Origin: Thalassospira profundimaris
GTDB lineage: Bacteria > Pseudomonadota > Alphaproteobacteria > Rhodospirillales > Thalassospiraceae
Direction of reading: 5' to 3'
Assembly (NCBI RefSeq): GCF_003326675.1
Contig: NZ_JPWF01000013.1
Coordinates: forward strand, 62,001 to 126,000
DNA: 64,000 nucleotides
The translations under genes and the position numbers were made by a program. Each line of letters begins with the position of its first letter. Positions within the stretch are counted from its first letter, which is position 1. A model generated the notes under the pieces. The model was given only the letters and a program-made list of their open reading frames with translations, was not told the DNA's origin and searched no databases. Shown one piece after another: positions 26,934 through 34,889 of this stretch.

Positions 26934-27578
26934 ATGGCATCAGACCGGAATTTGACCTTTTACCACGCCGTTCCGTCACGCAGCGGTACAGTGCATTGGA
27001 TGCTTCAGGAACTGGGTATCGCGTTTGACACCAAGCTTCTTGATCTTCAGGGTGGGGCCGGGCAGACACCGGACTATCTTGCGCTTAATCCCTTGGGCAA
27101 GGTGCCGACCATTGTGCATGGCGACACCGTGGTGACCGAGGCGGCAGCTATTTGTTGCTATCTGGCGGATGCCTTTCCAGAGGCCGGGTTGGCCCCGGCC
27201 CTTGATGATCCGATCCGCGGGGAATATCTGCGCTGGTTGTTCTTTTCACCGTCCACTATCGAGCCTGCCTTTATCGACCGGGTGCGCCAGTATGTTGCCC
27301 AAGACAGCAGTCAGAATTCCTATCGCGACTGGGATACGCTTTTGGCGATGCTGCTTGATGTTGTTGGCAAGGCCGAGCCGTGGCTGTTGGGGCAGAAATT
27401 CACAACAGTGGATGTGGTGATGGGCGCGACGATCCGGTTTGGCTGCATGTTTGGCATCTTGCCAAAAGACCCGGTGTTCGAAGCCTATATCGCGCGGATC
27501 GATGCACGCCCGGCCTATCAGCGGGCACAGGAAATTGATGCCCCCCATTTCGCCGCGGCGATGGCAGGTCGATCATAG
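26934..27578 (+). CDS. Glutathione S-transferase family protein
   Basis: A 214-residue GST: N-terminal domain NLTFYHAVPSRSGTVHWMLQELG with Ser-Arg-Ser-Gly near 12-15 (candidate catalytic Ser), NPLGKVPTIVHGD and the TEAAAICCYLADAF glutathione turn; C-terminal helical domain with FTTVDVVMGATIRF capping box. It is not close to the two GSTs at 14 kb. ATG 26934 after AAAGGAG. Function beyond glutathione binding is not predictable. Confidence 0.83.
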   Translation: MASDRNLTFYHAVPSRSGTVHWMLQELGIAFDTKLLDLQGGAGQTPDYLALNPLGKVPTIVHGDTVVTEAAAICCYLADAFPEAGLAPALDDPIRGEYLRWLFFSPSTIEPAFIDRVRQYVAQDSSQNSYRDWDTLLAMLLDVVGKAEPWLLGQKFTTVDVVMGATIRFGCMFGILPKDPVFEAYIARIDARPAYQRAQEIDAPHFAAAMAGRS

Positions 27579-27600
27579 ACGGGTAATGGTATGAAGAATA

Positions 27601-27638
27601 AAAGGGCCGGTTCCTGCGGGTGGGAACCGGCCCTTTGT
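27601..27638. terminator. Terminator between GST and peroxiredoxin-like genes
   Basis: AAAGGGCCGGTTCC and GGAACCGGCCCTTT pair around TGCGGGTG; followed by TGTCAATTTTG. Convergent genes share it. Confidence 0.85.
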
Positions 27639-27665
27639 CAATTTTGACGACTTTGGTTCGGGGAG

Positions 27666-28223
27666 TTAGGGATTGGTATGATCAATCACTTCGCCACGTG
27701 CCGGATAGCCCTTGGCAATCACGAAATCAAGCGCGCCAAGGATCTGGTCAAAGGCCGGGCGGGCAAACGGCATGGTCTGCACGGTGCCGAAATAAAGGGT
27801 GCCGTCCGGGCGGACCAGAAACAGGCCGGGCTCGGAAAAGATCGCCGGTTCTTCATAGCCGCTAGAGGTCACGCCATTGGAGGTCGAGATATAAAGACCC
27901 CATTCACGGGCCTTGTCGAGGTCAAGGCCATAACCAAGATCAAGATTTACAAGGTCCCATTTTGCCTTGGCTTCGGTTGCGCGTTCTTCGCTGTCCGAGG
28001 ACAGGACAACAACATTGACGCCGCGCTTGGCAAAGTCGGCAAGCTTGTTATCAAGGTCCTTCAGATACTTGCCGCAAATCGGGCAATGCAGGCCACGGTA
28101 AAACACGACCATGGTGAAGTTTTCAGGCGACTGATCAGCAAGCGACCATGTGCCGCCACCAACCAGCGGAACACTTAGCGACGGGACAGGCTGACGGGGG
28201 ATAAGCGGGTTAATTGCGGACAT
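27666..28223 (-). CDS. Peroxiredoxin-like (AhpC/TSA) family protein
   Basis: A 185-residue thioredoxin-fold protein of the peroxiredoxin-like group. The active-site region is VVFYRGLHCPICGKYLKDLD: a CxxC (Cys47, Cys50) where classic peroxiredoxins have PxxxTxxC. Later features include VVLSSDSEERA and a Gly-Leu-Tyr strand. It likely reduces peroxides or disulfides in the cytoplasm (no signal peptide). ATG 28223 after GAGGAA. It stands between the GST and a methyltransferase gene. Confidence 0.8.
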   Translation of the reverse strand: MSAINPLIPRQPVPSLSVPLVGGGTWSLADQSPENFTMVVFYRGLHCPICGKYLKDLDNKLADFAKRGVNVVVLSSDSEERATEAKAKWDLVNLDLGYGLDLDKAREWGLYISTSNGVTSSGYEEPAIFSEPGLFLVRPDGTLYFGTVQTMPFARPAFDQILGALDFVIAKGYPARGEVIDHTNP

Positions 28224-28348
28224 CTCATTCCTCGGAATGTTGAATATGGGTGATTGGTGTCCATTATGGAACGATCATTCCGAAATGCAATGTAATTCGA
28301 TCAGGATCACTGAACTGTGATCGCGGGCTTCTGAAACCTGCCGCTTAT

Positions 28349-28984
28349 TCAGGCCTGTTTGCGCTTGGCGATGATAAAGCGTGAACCGGTTTTGGCCGGG
28401 TAGATGCCGCTTGCGATGATATCGAAACCGGCATTGCGGATCATGTCATCAAGCGTCACATAGCTGATGAAATGGACACGGGGTGCCTTGCCCAGCTTTT
28501 GCATGACCCAGATTAACGGGCGCAACAGAACAGTTTTTTCGCGTAAGCATGGGGTTTTTGAAATAAGCAGACCTCCGGCCTTCAAACGCAGACGGAGATC
28601 GCGCACCGTCTTTGCCGGATCGTCAAGCAGATGCAGCACATTGAAGGCCATGACAACGTCAAATTGCTTGTCATCCTGCTGACCCGGAATTTCGGTATGG
28701 GGGCCGTGCAAAAAGGTGACGTTTTTGATGCCCTGATCGCGTGCCTTGTCGCGTGCGATTTCGATCATGCGTCCGGAAATATCCATGCCGGTAATATGGG
28801 CGACAAACGGGGCAAGTTTGAGCGCCGTTATTCCCGTGCCACATCCGATTTCCAGAACGTGTTTTTCCGGTGAAAGATGCTGCGATGTCCGCTCCAGCGT
28901 CTTGGCATAGGCTGCTTCGTCATCTACGGGTTTTCGGGCGTATTTTTCTGCCGTGGAATCCCAGAAACGTTCGCTTTCGATCAT
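28349..28984 (-). CDS. Class I SAM-dependent methyltransferase
   Basis: A 211-residue methyltransferase. Motif I is VLEIGCGTGITALKLAP near residues 43-59, motif II ends in GMDISGRMIEIAR, and DVVMAFNVLHLLDDP is the post-I/II acceptor strand. I choose ATG 28984, giving MIESERFWDS, after GGAAA; a longer frame to 29131 has an unconserved lead. The group (UbiE/COQ5-like fold) includes methylases for quinones and small molecules; the acceptor is unknown. Confidence 0.85.
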   Translation of the reverse strand: MIESERFWDSTAEKYARKPVDDEAAYAKTLERTSQHLSPEKHVLEIGCGTGITALKLAPFVAHITGMDISGRMIEIARDKARDQGIKNVTFLHGPHTEIPGQQDDKQFDVVMAFNVLHLLDDPAKTVRDLRLRLKAGGLLISKTPCLREKTVLLRPLIWVMQKLGKAPRVHFISYVTLDDMIRNAGFDIIASGIYPAKTGSRFIIAKRKQA

Positions 28985-29134
28985 GACATTTCCACATATC
29001 TTGCCCGGACTGTGCCGTTTGTTACTGGGGCTGACTATCGGGCAACACATGGTTGACCGCAAGCCTGAATATGTGATGCCTAGGGGAAACTGTAACCCGG
29101 TATGTGCGCGGATAACAGGGCGCACAAACAAGGA

Positions 29135-29716
29135 TCAGTCGAGGGTCGAAAGGATGGTGGTGGTGTAATCGTCCAGTGTTTCGCGATCAGCACCGCGGCG
29201 CGACATCAGCTGAACACCCTGGATCGACCCGGCAAGGAAACGGGCAAGCGCACGGATGTTCTTGCCTTTTGCGATTGTGCCATGTGCCATGCCGCGATTA
29301 ATGGCGGCCGTGAACATGTCTTCGACCCGGCGGAAAGCCTGGTGGGCGATGGCGGCAATTTCGGGGTCATGCGGGGCCAGTTCCATACCGGAATTGACCA
29401 TCAGGCAACCCTTGTGCTTGCCGTCAGTGCAGCCGGTTTTGGCGGTGTCGCGGAAGGTCGTTTCAATGGCTTCGCGGCCGTCTTCGATGGAACGCAGTTT
29501 GGTGAAACGTTCGGTGCTGACCTTTTGGCTGTAATGATCAAGCACACGCAGGAACAGGGCCTTTTTGTCGCCAAAGCTTGCATACATCGACGCACGGTTA
29601 AGCCCGGTTTCATCCACCAGATCCTGAACGGAGGTGGATTCAAACCCTTTGCTCCAGAAGATGTTCATTGCGTTATCAAGAACGCTTTCTTCATCAAATC
29701 CGCGCGGCCGTGCCAT
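29135..29716 (-). CDS. TetR family transcriptional regulator
   Basis: A 193-residue TetR/AcrR regulator. DNA-binding domain at 1-50: MARPRGFDEESVLDNAMNIF, FESTSVQDLVDETGLNRASMY, then ASFGDKKALF. The C-terminal ligand domain has a single GCTDGKHKGCLMVN stretch with two Cys that is common in the YxaF/LmrA branch (TetR_C subgroup), whose members often sense thiol-reactive compounds. A clean operator lies 21 bases before its ATG, so it probably represses itself. The closest possible targets are the methyltransferase downstream or genes elsewhere. Confidence 0.88.
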   Translation of the reverse strand: MARPRGFDEESVLDNAMNIFWSKGFESTSVQDLVDETGLNRASMYASFGDKKALFLRVLDHYSQKVSTERFTKLRSIEDGREAIETTFRDTAKTGCTDGKHKGCLMVNSGMELAPHDPEIAAIAHQAFRRVEDMFTAAINRGMAHGTIAKGKNIRALARFLAGSIQGVQLMSRRGADRETLDDYTTTILSTLD

Positions 29717-29736
29717 ATCATTTCCTTGGCTACTGA

Positions 29737-29758
29737 TCAGAACACTGGAACGAGTGTT
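29737..29758. promoter_or_regulatory. Inverted-repeat operator upstream of tetR-type gene
   Basis: AGAACACT (29737-29744) and AGTGTTCT (29751-29758) are perfect 8-bp arms with a 6-base spacer, 21 bases before the TetR start codon. Size and symmetry fit a TetR dimer site. Confidence 0.7.
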
Positions 29759-29845
29759 CTATAACTGCTGTAAACATGGATCGTATCGCCGGGAAAATCA
29801 ACCATTGGGTCATCACGACGTTGTGTTGGCTGCTATGCGCTGGTT

Positions 29846-30373
29846 TCAAACCCGGTCAAGCGTGACGAAACTGTAATCCGGTCCGTCAGGATTTGCGATC
29901 TTTTGGCGGGCGATTTCGCGCCATTCTTCGCGCGGAAGCGGATCAAGGAACGTATCGCCATCAATATCGGCGTGGACTTCTGTCAGCTCGTAGCGCGTGG
30001 TGAAGGGCAGGGCGAGATGATAAATCTGTGCCCCGCCGGCAATGATGACTTCATTGACGCCATCGCGCGCCGCGATTTCATCGCCAAGCTTGATGGCACT
30101 TTCCATGTCATGACAGACGCGGACATTGTCGTGATCAAACGTCCAGTCGCGATCACGGGTGACAATGATGGTGGTGCGTTTGGGCAGCGGACGGCCAATC
30201 GCCTCAAACGTGACGCGGCCCATGATCATCGGTTTGCCAAGGGTCAGGGCCTTGAACCTTTTAAGGTCCTCGGGCAGTTCCCAGGGCATCCAGCCGTCTT
30301 TGCCGATTGCACCGTTTTGAGCTGCCGCGACCACGGCAACCCGTTCGATCCGGTCATTGTTGTTTGCAGGCAT
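29846..30373 (-). CDS. folA: Dihydrofolate reductase
   Basis: A 175-residue DHFR reducing dihydrofolate to tetrahydrofolate with NADPH. Visible: VAAAQNGAIGKDGWMPWELPEDLKRFK (substrate loop with Trp and Glu), GKPMIMGRVTFEAIGRPLP, and VIIAGGAQIYHLAL (NADPH-binding Gly pair). Its ATG overlaps the thyA stop by one base (ATGA), so the pair is translationally coupled; ThyA makes the dihydrofolate that FolA recycles. Confidence 0.95.
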   Translation of the reverse strand: MPANNNDRIERVAVVAAAQNGAIGKDGWMPWELPEDLKRFKALTLGKPMIMGRVTFEAIGRPLPKRTTIIVTRDRDWTFDHDNVRVCHDMESAIKLGDEIAARDGVNEVIIAGGAQIYHLALPFTTRYELTEVHADIDGDTFLDPLPREEWREIARQKIANPDGPDYSFVTLDRV

Positions 30374-31167
30374 CAGACGGCGACCTTGCCGGCAATATGC
30401 GGGTGCGGGTCATAGCCGACCAGTTCGAAATCCTCGAACTTGAAATCAAAGATCGATTTGACGTCGGGATTGATCTTCATGGTCGGAAGCGCACGGGTTT
30501 CACGCGACAGCTGCAATTCGACCTGTTCAAGATGGTTGGTGTAAAGATGGGCATCGCCAAGGGTATGGACGAAATCACCAACGCCAAGGTCACACACCTG
30601 CGCAATCATCATGGTCAACAGCGCATAGGATGCGATGTTGAACGGCACGCCAAGGAAGATATCGGCGCTGCGCTGATAAAGCTGGCAGGAAAGTTTGCCA
30701 TCCGCGACGTAGAACTGGAACAGGCAATGGCAGGGCGGAAGCGCCATGTTGGGCACATCGGCAACGTTCCATGCCGATACAATCAGGCGGCGGGAATCGG
30801 GATTGTTTTTGATCTGGTTGATCAGGTCGGTGATCTGGTCGATGGTTTGTCCATCGGCCCCACGCCATGATCGCCACTGACCGCCATAAACCGGACCAAG
30901 GTCGCCGTTTTCATCGGCCCATTCGTTCCAGATGCGTACACCGTTATCTTGCAGATATTTGACGTTGGTATCGCCATCAAGGAACCACAGCAATTCGTGG
31001 ATGATCGATTTCAGATGCAGCTTCTTGGTGGTGACCAGCGGGAAACCTTTGGAGAGGTCAAAGCGCATCTGATGACCAAAGATCGATACGGTGCCGGTGC
31101 CGGTGCGGTCTTCCTTGCGCGTGCCGGTGTCGCGCACAAGGCGCATCAGATCAAGATATTGCTGCAT
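30373..31167 (-). CDS. thyA: Thymidylate synthase
   Basis: A 264-residue ThyA, the same length as the E. coli enzyme. The nucleophile Cys is in [12 protein letters not shown] (near 146); [21 protein letters not shown] and [12 protein letters not shown] are also conserved. It methylates dUMP with methylene-THF. It is followed by folA with a one-base overlap. The ATG is preceded by AGGA. Confidence 0.96.
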   Translation of the reverse strand: MQQYLDLMRLVRDTGTRKEDRTGTGTVSIFGHQMRFDLSKGFPLVTTKKLHLKSIIHELLWFLDGDTNVKYLQDNGVRIWNEWADENGDLGPVYGGQWRSWRGADGQTIDQITDLINQIKNNPDSRRLIVSAWNVADVPNMALPPCHCLFQFYVADGKLSCQLYQRSADIFLGVPFNIASYALLTMMIAQVCDLGVGDFVHTLGDAHLYTNHLEQVELQLSRETRALPTMKINPDVKSIFDFKFEDFELVGYDPHPHIAGKVAV

Positions 31168-31464
31168 GCTCGGTCCTGCATTTCTGGAATCGTGTTTGGG
31201 GCAGCATAGTCAGCATTGATTGTTGCGGCAACATGGTGGTTGGCCGATAGAGCCATCAAACCGTATTTTGTCTCGGGCAGCGATTGCGTACGCGCGGCGG
31301 GTGATGAACCGGTTCATGAGGAATTGACATTTCATCCCCGTTTCAAGTGCCTGAGAGTTGCATTCGGACCGGTGCTTTTCAAAACGTCCCCCGGCATTAG
31401 TGATCATTCCTGGCTGTCGTACCCTTTTGGCAAATTCAAACATGTTTGTTGCCAGGAGGATTGA
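31168..31464. promoter_or_regulatory. Control region between thyA and the DUF4347 surface-protein gene
   Basis: 297 bases. A perfect palindrome ATGAACCGGTTCAT lies at 31304-31317. A strong AGGAGG at its right end serves the plus-strand gene at 31465. Open frames run through on both strands (82 codons on +, longer on -) but have no recognisable protein and unusual Cys/Arg-rich composition; I do not call them. No known riboswitch could be recognised. Confidence 0.4.
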
Positions 31465-33717
31465 ATGAACGATCAACAGGCTTGTCTTGGCCAACCCGCG
31501 GGACTTTCCAATTGGGGCGATGTTCATCCTATTCGTCTGGAAGAACGGTTTATGTTTGATGCCGCCGGGGCCGTCACCGGTGCCGACGCCGCACAGGATG
31601 CGGCCGCCCAGAATGAAGCGGATAGTGCGCAGGGTGAAGGCCGGGAGTCCGGTGCCGATGTAACAGCAAATGGCGGTGACAGGGAGGACATCGGTGATCT
31701 TGGTCTTTCGGGGCCGCAATCGGAACAAACCCGGCGTGAAATCATGTTTGTCGATAGCAGGGTGGATAACCTTGCAACTGTTCTGGCCGCGGTTGCAGAT
31801 AATGTTGAAGTCCATGTGCTGTCAGAGAATGCAACCATGGCCGACATTGCCAATTTTCTTGAGATCACAGGGGATGTTGATGCCATTCACATTGTCAGTC
31901 ACGGTGTTGCAGGCGGGATTGTCCTTGGTGGACAGAATATCAATACGGACAAGGTTGCCGCGATGACCGGGGAGCTTGAGCGGATCGGAAACAGCCTGAA
32001 CGCAGGTGGGGATATCCTGTTATATGGCTGTGACATCGCAAAGGGTGGCGAGGGGGCAGCGTTTTTATCTCTGGTTGCGGCGTTAACGCGGGCCGATGTT
32101 GCGGCATCAAATGATGTTACAGGCACTGGGGGAAACTGGATACTGGAAGAGGCTACGGGTAGCATCGAAAGCCGGGGCGCCGTTACCGGGAGCCCGGCTG
32201 TGGTACTGGCGTCAGGCCCTAATATTGGCAATCTGGATGGCGATACGGTCAATTTCACCGAGGGCGACAGCCCGGTTTACATTGATGCCAGTCAGGACTT
32301 GACGGTAACAGACGCCGATTCCGCCAATTTCAATGGCGGGTCGCTGGTGATTGCATTCACGTCAAACTACGACCCGGATGATGACCGGCTTCGCATTGAT
32401 AGATCCGGCACTGTATCGGCAACAAACGGGCTGGCGTCGGGTTCGAGCATTTCCGTTGGCGGGCAGGTGATTGCCACGGTTACAACATCGGATCTTGAGA
32501 ACGGGCAATTTGTCCTGTCGCTGAGCGCGAATGCGACAAGTGCCAACATGCAGGCCTTCATGCGGGTTCTTCAGTACGAGAATAACAACACCGAAACGAT
32601 TGAAGAAACAGATCGCCAGATCGGGTTCCAGATTTCCGATGACAACAACATCACCGGAAATGCCGCCTATGTGACGATTTCGGTAAAGTCCGTGAATAAT
32701 GCGCCCAGTTTAAACGGGGCGAATGGCGGGGGACTGTTCAAACCCAATGGAACCCCGGTGGTGATTGATGGGGATATGACCGTGTCAGACCCCGAACATA
32801 ACGATAATGGTAATTACACCGATGCCGTTTTCAGGATCACCCGCAATGGCAATGGCAATGGCAATGACAGTGGCAACGCCAATGATGTGTTTTCTGCGAC
32901 TGGAAATCTGGGGACCTTGACCGAGGGGGGTGACCTGATTCTGAACGGCGTGAAAATCGGAGAGGTGACTACGAATTCGGGTGGGGTTCTTAAGATCACC
33001 TTTGACAGTGATGCTACACAGGCACGGGTCAATGAGGCGATTCAGTCAATCGCCTATGCCAACCAGTCAGGTACACCACCGTCCGAGGTTAAATTGAAAC
33101 TGAGCTTTACGGACGCGGCAGATTATCATTCCCAAACGGACAAGGAAGTTATCGCCACCGTCACCATCAATATTGATGTGCCTTCGGATGCCGATGAATT
33201 TATCCCGCCTGTCGTGTCAGATGGCGGGGGGGAGGTTCCCCCGTTGGGGGCGGGGCCCGCGCCGGAAATGGTGCCCGATGGCGGCGCGCCGGTTGCAGGC
33301 AGCATGATCGTACCGGGCAATTCGGGGGATGCTGTGAACAGTTCTGTGACCGGTCAAATGGGGGACACCAGTACAATTGGTCAATCTTCGACGCCGGTTG
33401 CAAGCAGTTTGCAGCTTTATCGAAGTCCGGCAAGCTGGCCGGTTCGGGCCCAGACAGATGCCGATGAAAGGCGTGTCGACAATCAGCTGATATCCGGGGG
33501 ATATCACGAAGATCAGTGGTTTGATTCGGATTTATCAGCAAGTAACGATGCAGACCCTGATCGGGAAGCGCCGGACACAGAGGCGAACAGTGCGGAAGAT
33601 ATCGTCTTTGATGCCGATTTTACGGCACAATTGGCGCACTGGGGGCGTGATGACGCCGATATGATTGATAAACTTGAAGCCGCATTGCGCGAACATCAGG
33701 TGCCGCAGGTGGTTTGA
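31465..33717 (+). CDS. DUF4347 (caspase-like) and cadherin-like domain surface protein
   Basis: A 750-residue acidic protein. It opens with LEERFMFDAAGA (25-36), matching the LEPR-xLL/FDAAG motif found at the start of many large adhesins in place of a classic signal peptide. A DUF4347 domain follows (~92-250) with IHIVSHG (His146) and DILLYGCD (Cys189), the His/Cys pair of clan CD (caspase-like) folds. Two cadherin/Ig-like repeats follow (~260-405, ~412-575), each ending in VTI.V-type strands. Then a Pro/Gly-rich hinge and an acidic tail. Far smaller than usual DUF4347 adhesins. ATG 31465 follows AGGAGG. Cell-surface role is inferred; no secretion genes lie nearby. Confidence 0.75.
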   Translation: MNDQQACLGQPAGLSNWGDVHPIRLEERFMFDAAGAVTGADAAQDAAAQNEADSAQGEGRESGADVTANGGDREDIGDLGLSGPQSEQTRREIMFVDSRVDNLATVLAAVADNVEVHVLSENATMADIANFLEITGDVDAIHIVSHGVAGGIVLGGQNINTDKVAAMTGELERIGNSLNAGGDILLYGCDIAKGGEGAAFLSLVAALTRADVAASNDVTGTGGNWILEEATGSIESRGAVTGSPAVVLASGPNIGNLDGDTVNFTEGDSPVYIDASQDLTVTDADSANFNGGSLVIAFTSNYDPDDDRLRIDRSGTVSATNGLASGSSISVGGQVIATVTTSDLENGQFVLSLSANATSANMQAFMRVLQYENNNTETIEETDRQIGFQISDDNNITGNAAYVTISVKSVNNAPSLNGANGGGLFKPNGTPVVIDGDMTVSDPEHNDNGNYTDAVFRITRNGNGNGNDSGNANDVFSATGNLGTLTEGGDLILNGVKIGEVTTNSGGVLKITFDSDATQARVNEAIQSIAYANQSGTPPSEVKLKLSFTDAADYHSQTDKEVIATVTINIDVPSDADEFIPPVVSDGGGEVPPLGAGPAPEMVPDGGAPVAGSMIVPGNSGDAVNSSVTGQMGDTSTIGQSSTPVASSLQLYRSPASWPVRAQTDADERRVDNQLISGGYHEDQWFDSDLSASNDADPDREAPDTEANSAEDIVFDADFTAQLAHWGRDDADMIDKLEAALREHQVPQVV

Positions 33718-33742
33718 TGGCGAAAATTTACGAGAATTTTGG

Positions 33743-33770
33743 GCATCCCCCTTGTGAAACGGGGGATGTT
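33743..33770 (+). terminator. Terminator after the DUF4347 gene
   Basis: CATCCCCC (33744-33751) and GGGGGATG (33761-33768) pair around a 9-base loop, followed by TTTGATC. It separates the surface-protein gene from the tmRNA gene. Confidence 0.65.
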
Positions 33771-33780
33771 TGATCTATAT
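33752..33780 (+). promoter_or_regulatory. Candidate promoter of the tmRNA gene
   Basis: TTGTGA at 33752-33757 and CTATAT at 33775-33780, 17 bases apart, would start transcription at about 33787, right at the first stem of the acceptor piece. The -35 lies in the loop of the upstream terminator. Confidence 0.4.
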
Positions 33781-33785
33781 AGGGC

Positions 33786-34125
33786 CTGTCGGGGCAACCC
33801 GACTACGGCGCTAAACTGCGTGACAGAATAGGCTTTACGGACCCGGGGGCGGTACCCGGCGGCTCCACCAAATTTACGGTTGCCCGACTCAGGCAATCTT
33901 CGTGGGGCCGAAATAGGATCGACGTGAGCAGTAAAAGTCAATGTGGGCGCTCGGCATGGTACCACCGCATCGGGCCAATGTTTGTAAATGCAAACGACAA
34001 CAATGCTCCGGTTGCTGTTGCTGCGTAAGCGGTACTAGCACCAAAGCGAAATTCCGGTTGCCGGGAGCGGTAATTTGGTGGGGGACGGGGCACCTAGCAA
34101 CAGAACGCCCCACTCTTGTATTTAT
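33786..34125 (+). ncRNA. ssrA: Transfer-messenger RNA, circularly permuted two-piece form
   Basis: The acceptor piece comes first: a GTCGGG-GCAA-CCCGAC hairpin (33788-33803), then T-arm and CGGCTCCACCA ending at 33870. A ~33-base spacer follows; the coding piece starts GGGGCCGAAATAGGATCGACG at 33904. GGGGCCG pairs with CGGCTCC, including a third-pair G-U that marks alanine charging. The tag frame runs 33990-34028: ANDNNAPVAVAA then TAA. With the charged Ala the tag is 13 residues. The 3' end of the coding piece is approximate, after GGGGC/GCCCC (34087-34111). It rescues stalled ribosomes; the tag ends in the VAA degron read by ClpXP. The T-loop reads GGCGGTA, not TTCRA. sspB follows. Confidence 0.93.
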
Positions 34126-34252
34126 TCCCCGCTTCGTTATGAATAGAGTCATTGTAATGCAGACCACGATGTAATTGGTCTGCTAAGATGCTATATGACA
34201 ATGACGGGATGTATCGGAAAAAGCCGGTATCCCGCCAGATACAGGATTACTG

Positions 34253-34795
34253 ATGCAGAAACCGGAAGAATTCCGATACGATCTTATGGTCGACCAGGCG
34301 CTGCGCGGCGTGGTGAAAGACATCCTTGCGCGCGTGGCCGAAGAAGGCCTTTTCGGCGAGCATCATTATTATATCACCTTCCAGACCAATCATCCCGGTG
34401 TTGCCCTGCCTGAAAGTCAGCGCAAAGCACACCCCGATAACATCACGGTTGTTCTGCAACACCGATTCTGGGATCTGAAATCCGAAGATGATCATTTCTC
34501 GGTCGGAATGAGCTTCGATGGGATGCCGACCACCGTGGTCGTGCCGTTTGATGCGATGCTGGCCTTTGTCGATCCGTCCGCCAACTTCATGCTGACCTTC
34601 AGTGTTGAAGAAGAAATGGATGACGATGATTTCGACTTCGAGGAAGAGGACGATCTGGATGTTGATCTGCTTGATGATGACGAAGACACCACACCGACCT
34701 TGGTGACCGAGCCGTCAAAATCACGCAAAAAGCCCAAAGCCGATAGCGGCGAAACCGGCGAAGTCATCGCACTGGATGCGTTCCGCAAGAAATAA
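34253..34795 (+). CDS. sspB: ClpXP adaptor SspB, alphaproteobacterial type
   Basis: A 180-residue SspB-alpha. The N-terminal tag-binding domain (~1-115) has YITFQTNHPGVALPESQRKAHPDNITVVLQHRFWDL and the SFDGMPTTVVVPFDAMLAFVDPS stretch; an acidic linker with ~20 Asp/Glu (122-150) follows, and the C-terminal VIALDAFRKK is the ClpX-docking (XB) tail. It tethers ssrA-tagged proteins to ClpXP. It lies ~125 bases after the tmRNA gene on the same strand, so the tag and its adaptor are neighbours. ATG 34253 after CAGGAT. Confidence 0.92.
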   Translation: MQKPEEFRYDLMVDQALRGVVKDILARVAEEGLFGEHHYYITFQTNHPGVALPESQRKAHPDNITVVLQHRFWDLKSEDDHFSVGMSFDGMPTTVVVPFDAMLAFVDPSANFMLTFSVEEEMDDDDFDFEEEDDLDVDLLDDDEDTTPTLVTEPSKSRKKPKADSGETGEVIALDAFRKK

Positions 34796-34889
34796 GACCG
34801 ACTTGTCGTTGGGCAAGCAGCACAGGAATAAAGATTACGGGTCTGACACCAATGTGTCGGACCCGTTTTCATTTCCGGTTCAGTTCAGA

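Noticed and set aside
31210..31815. 201-codon minus-strand frame crossing the surface-protein start
   Set aside because: It overlaps the well-supported plus-strand gene with AGGAGG; its translation shows no known motif. The intergenic part is left as an open question.
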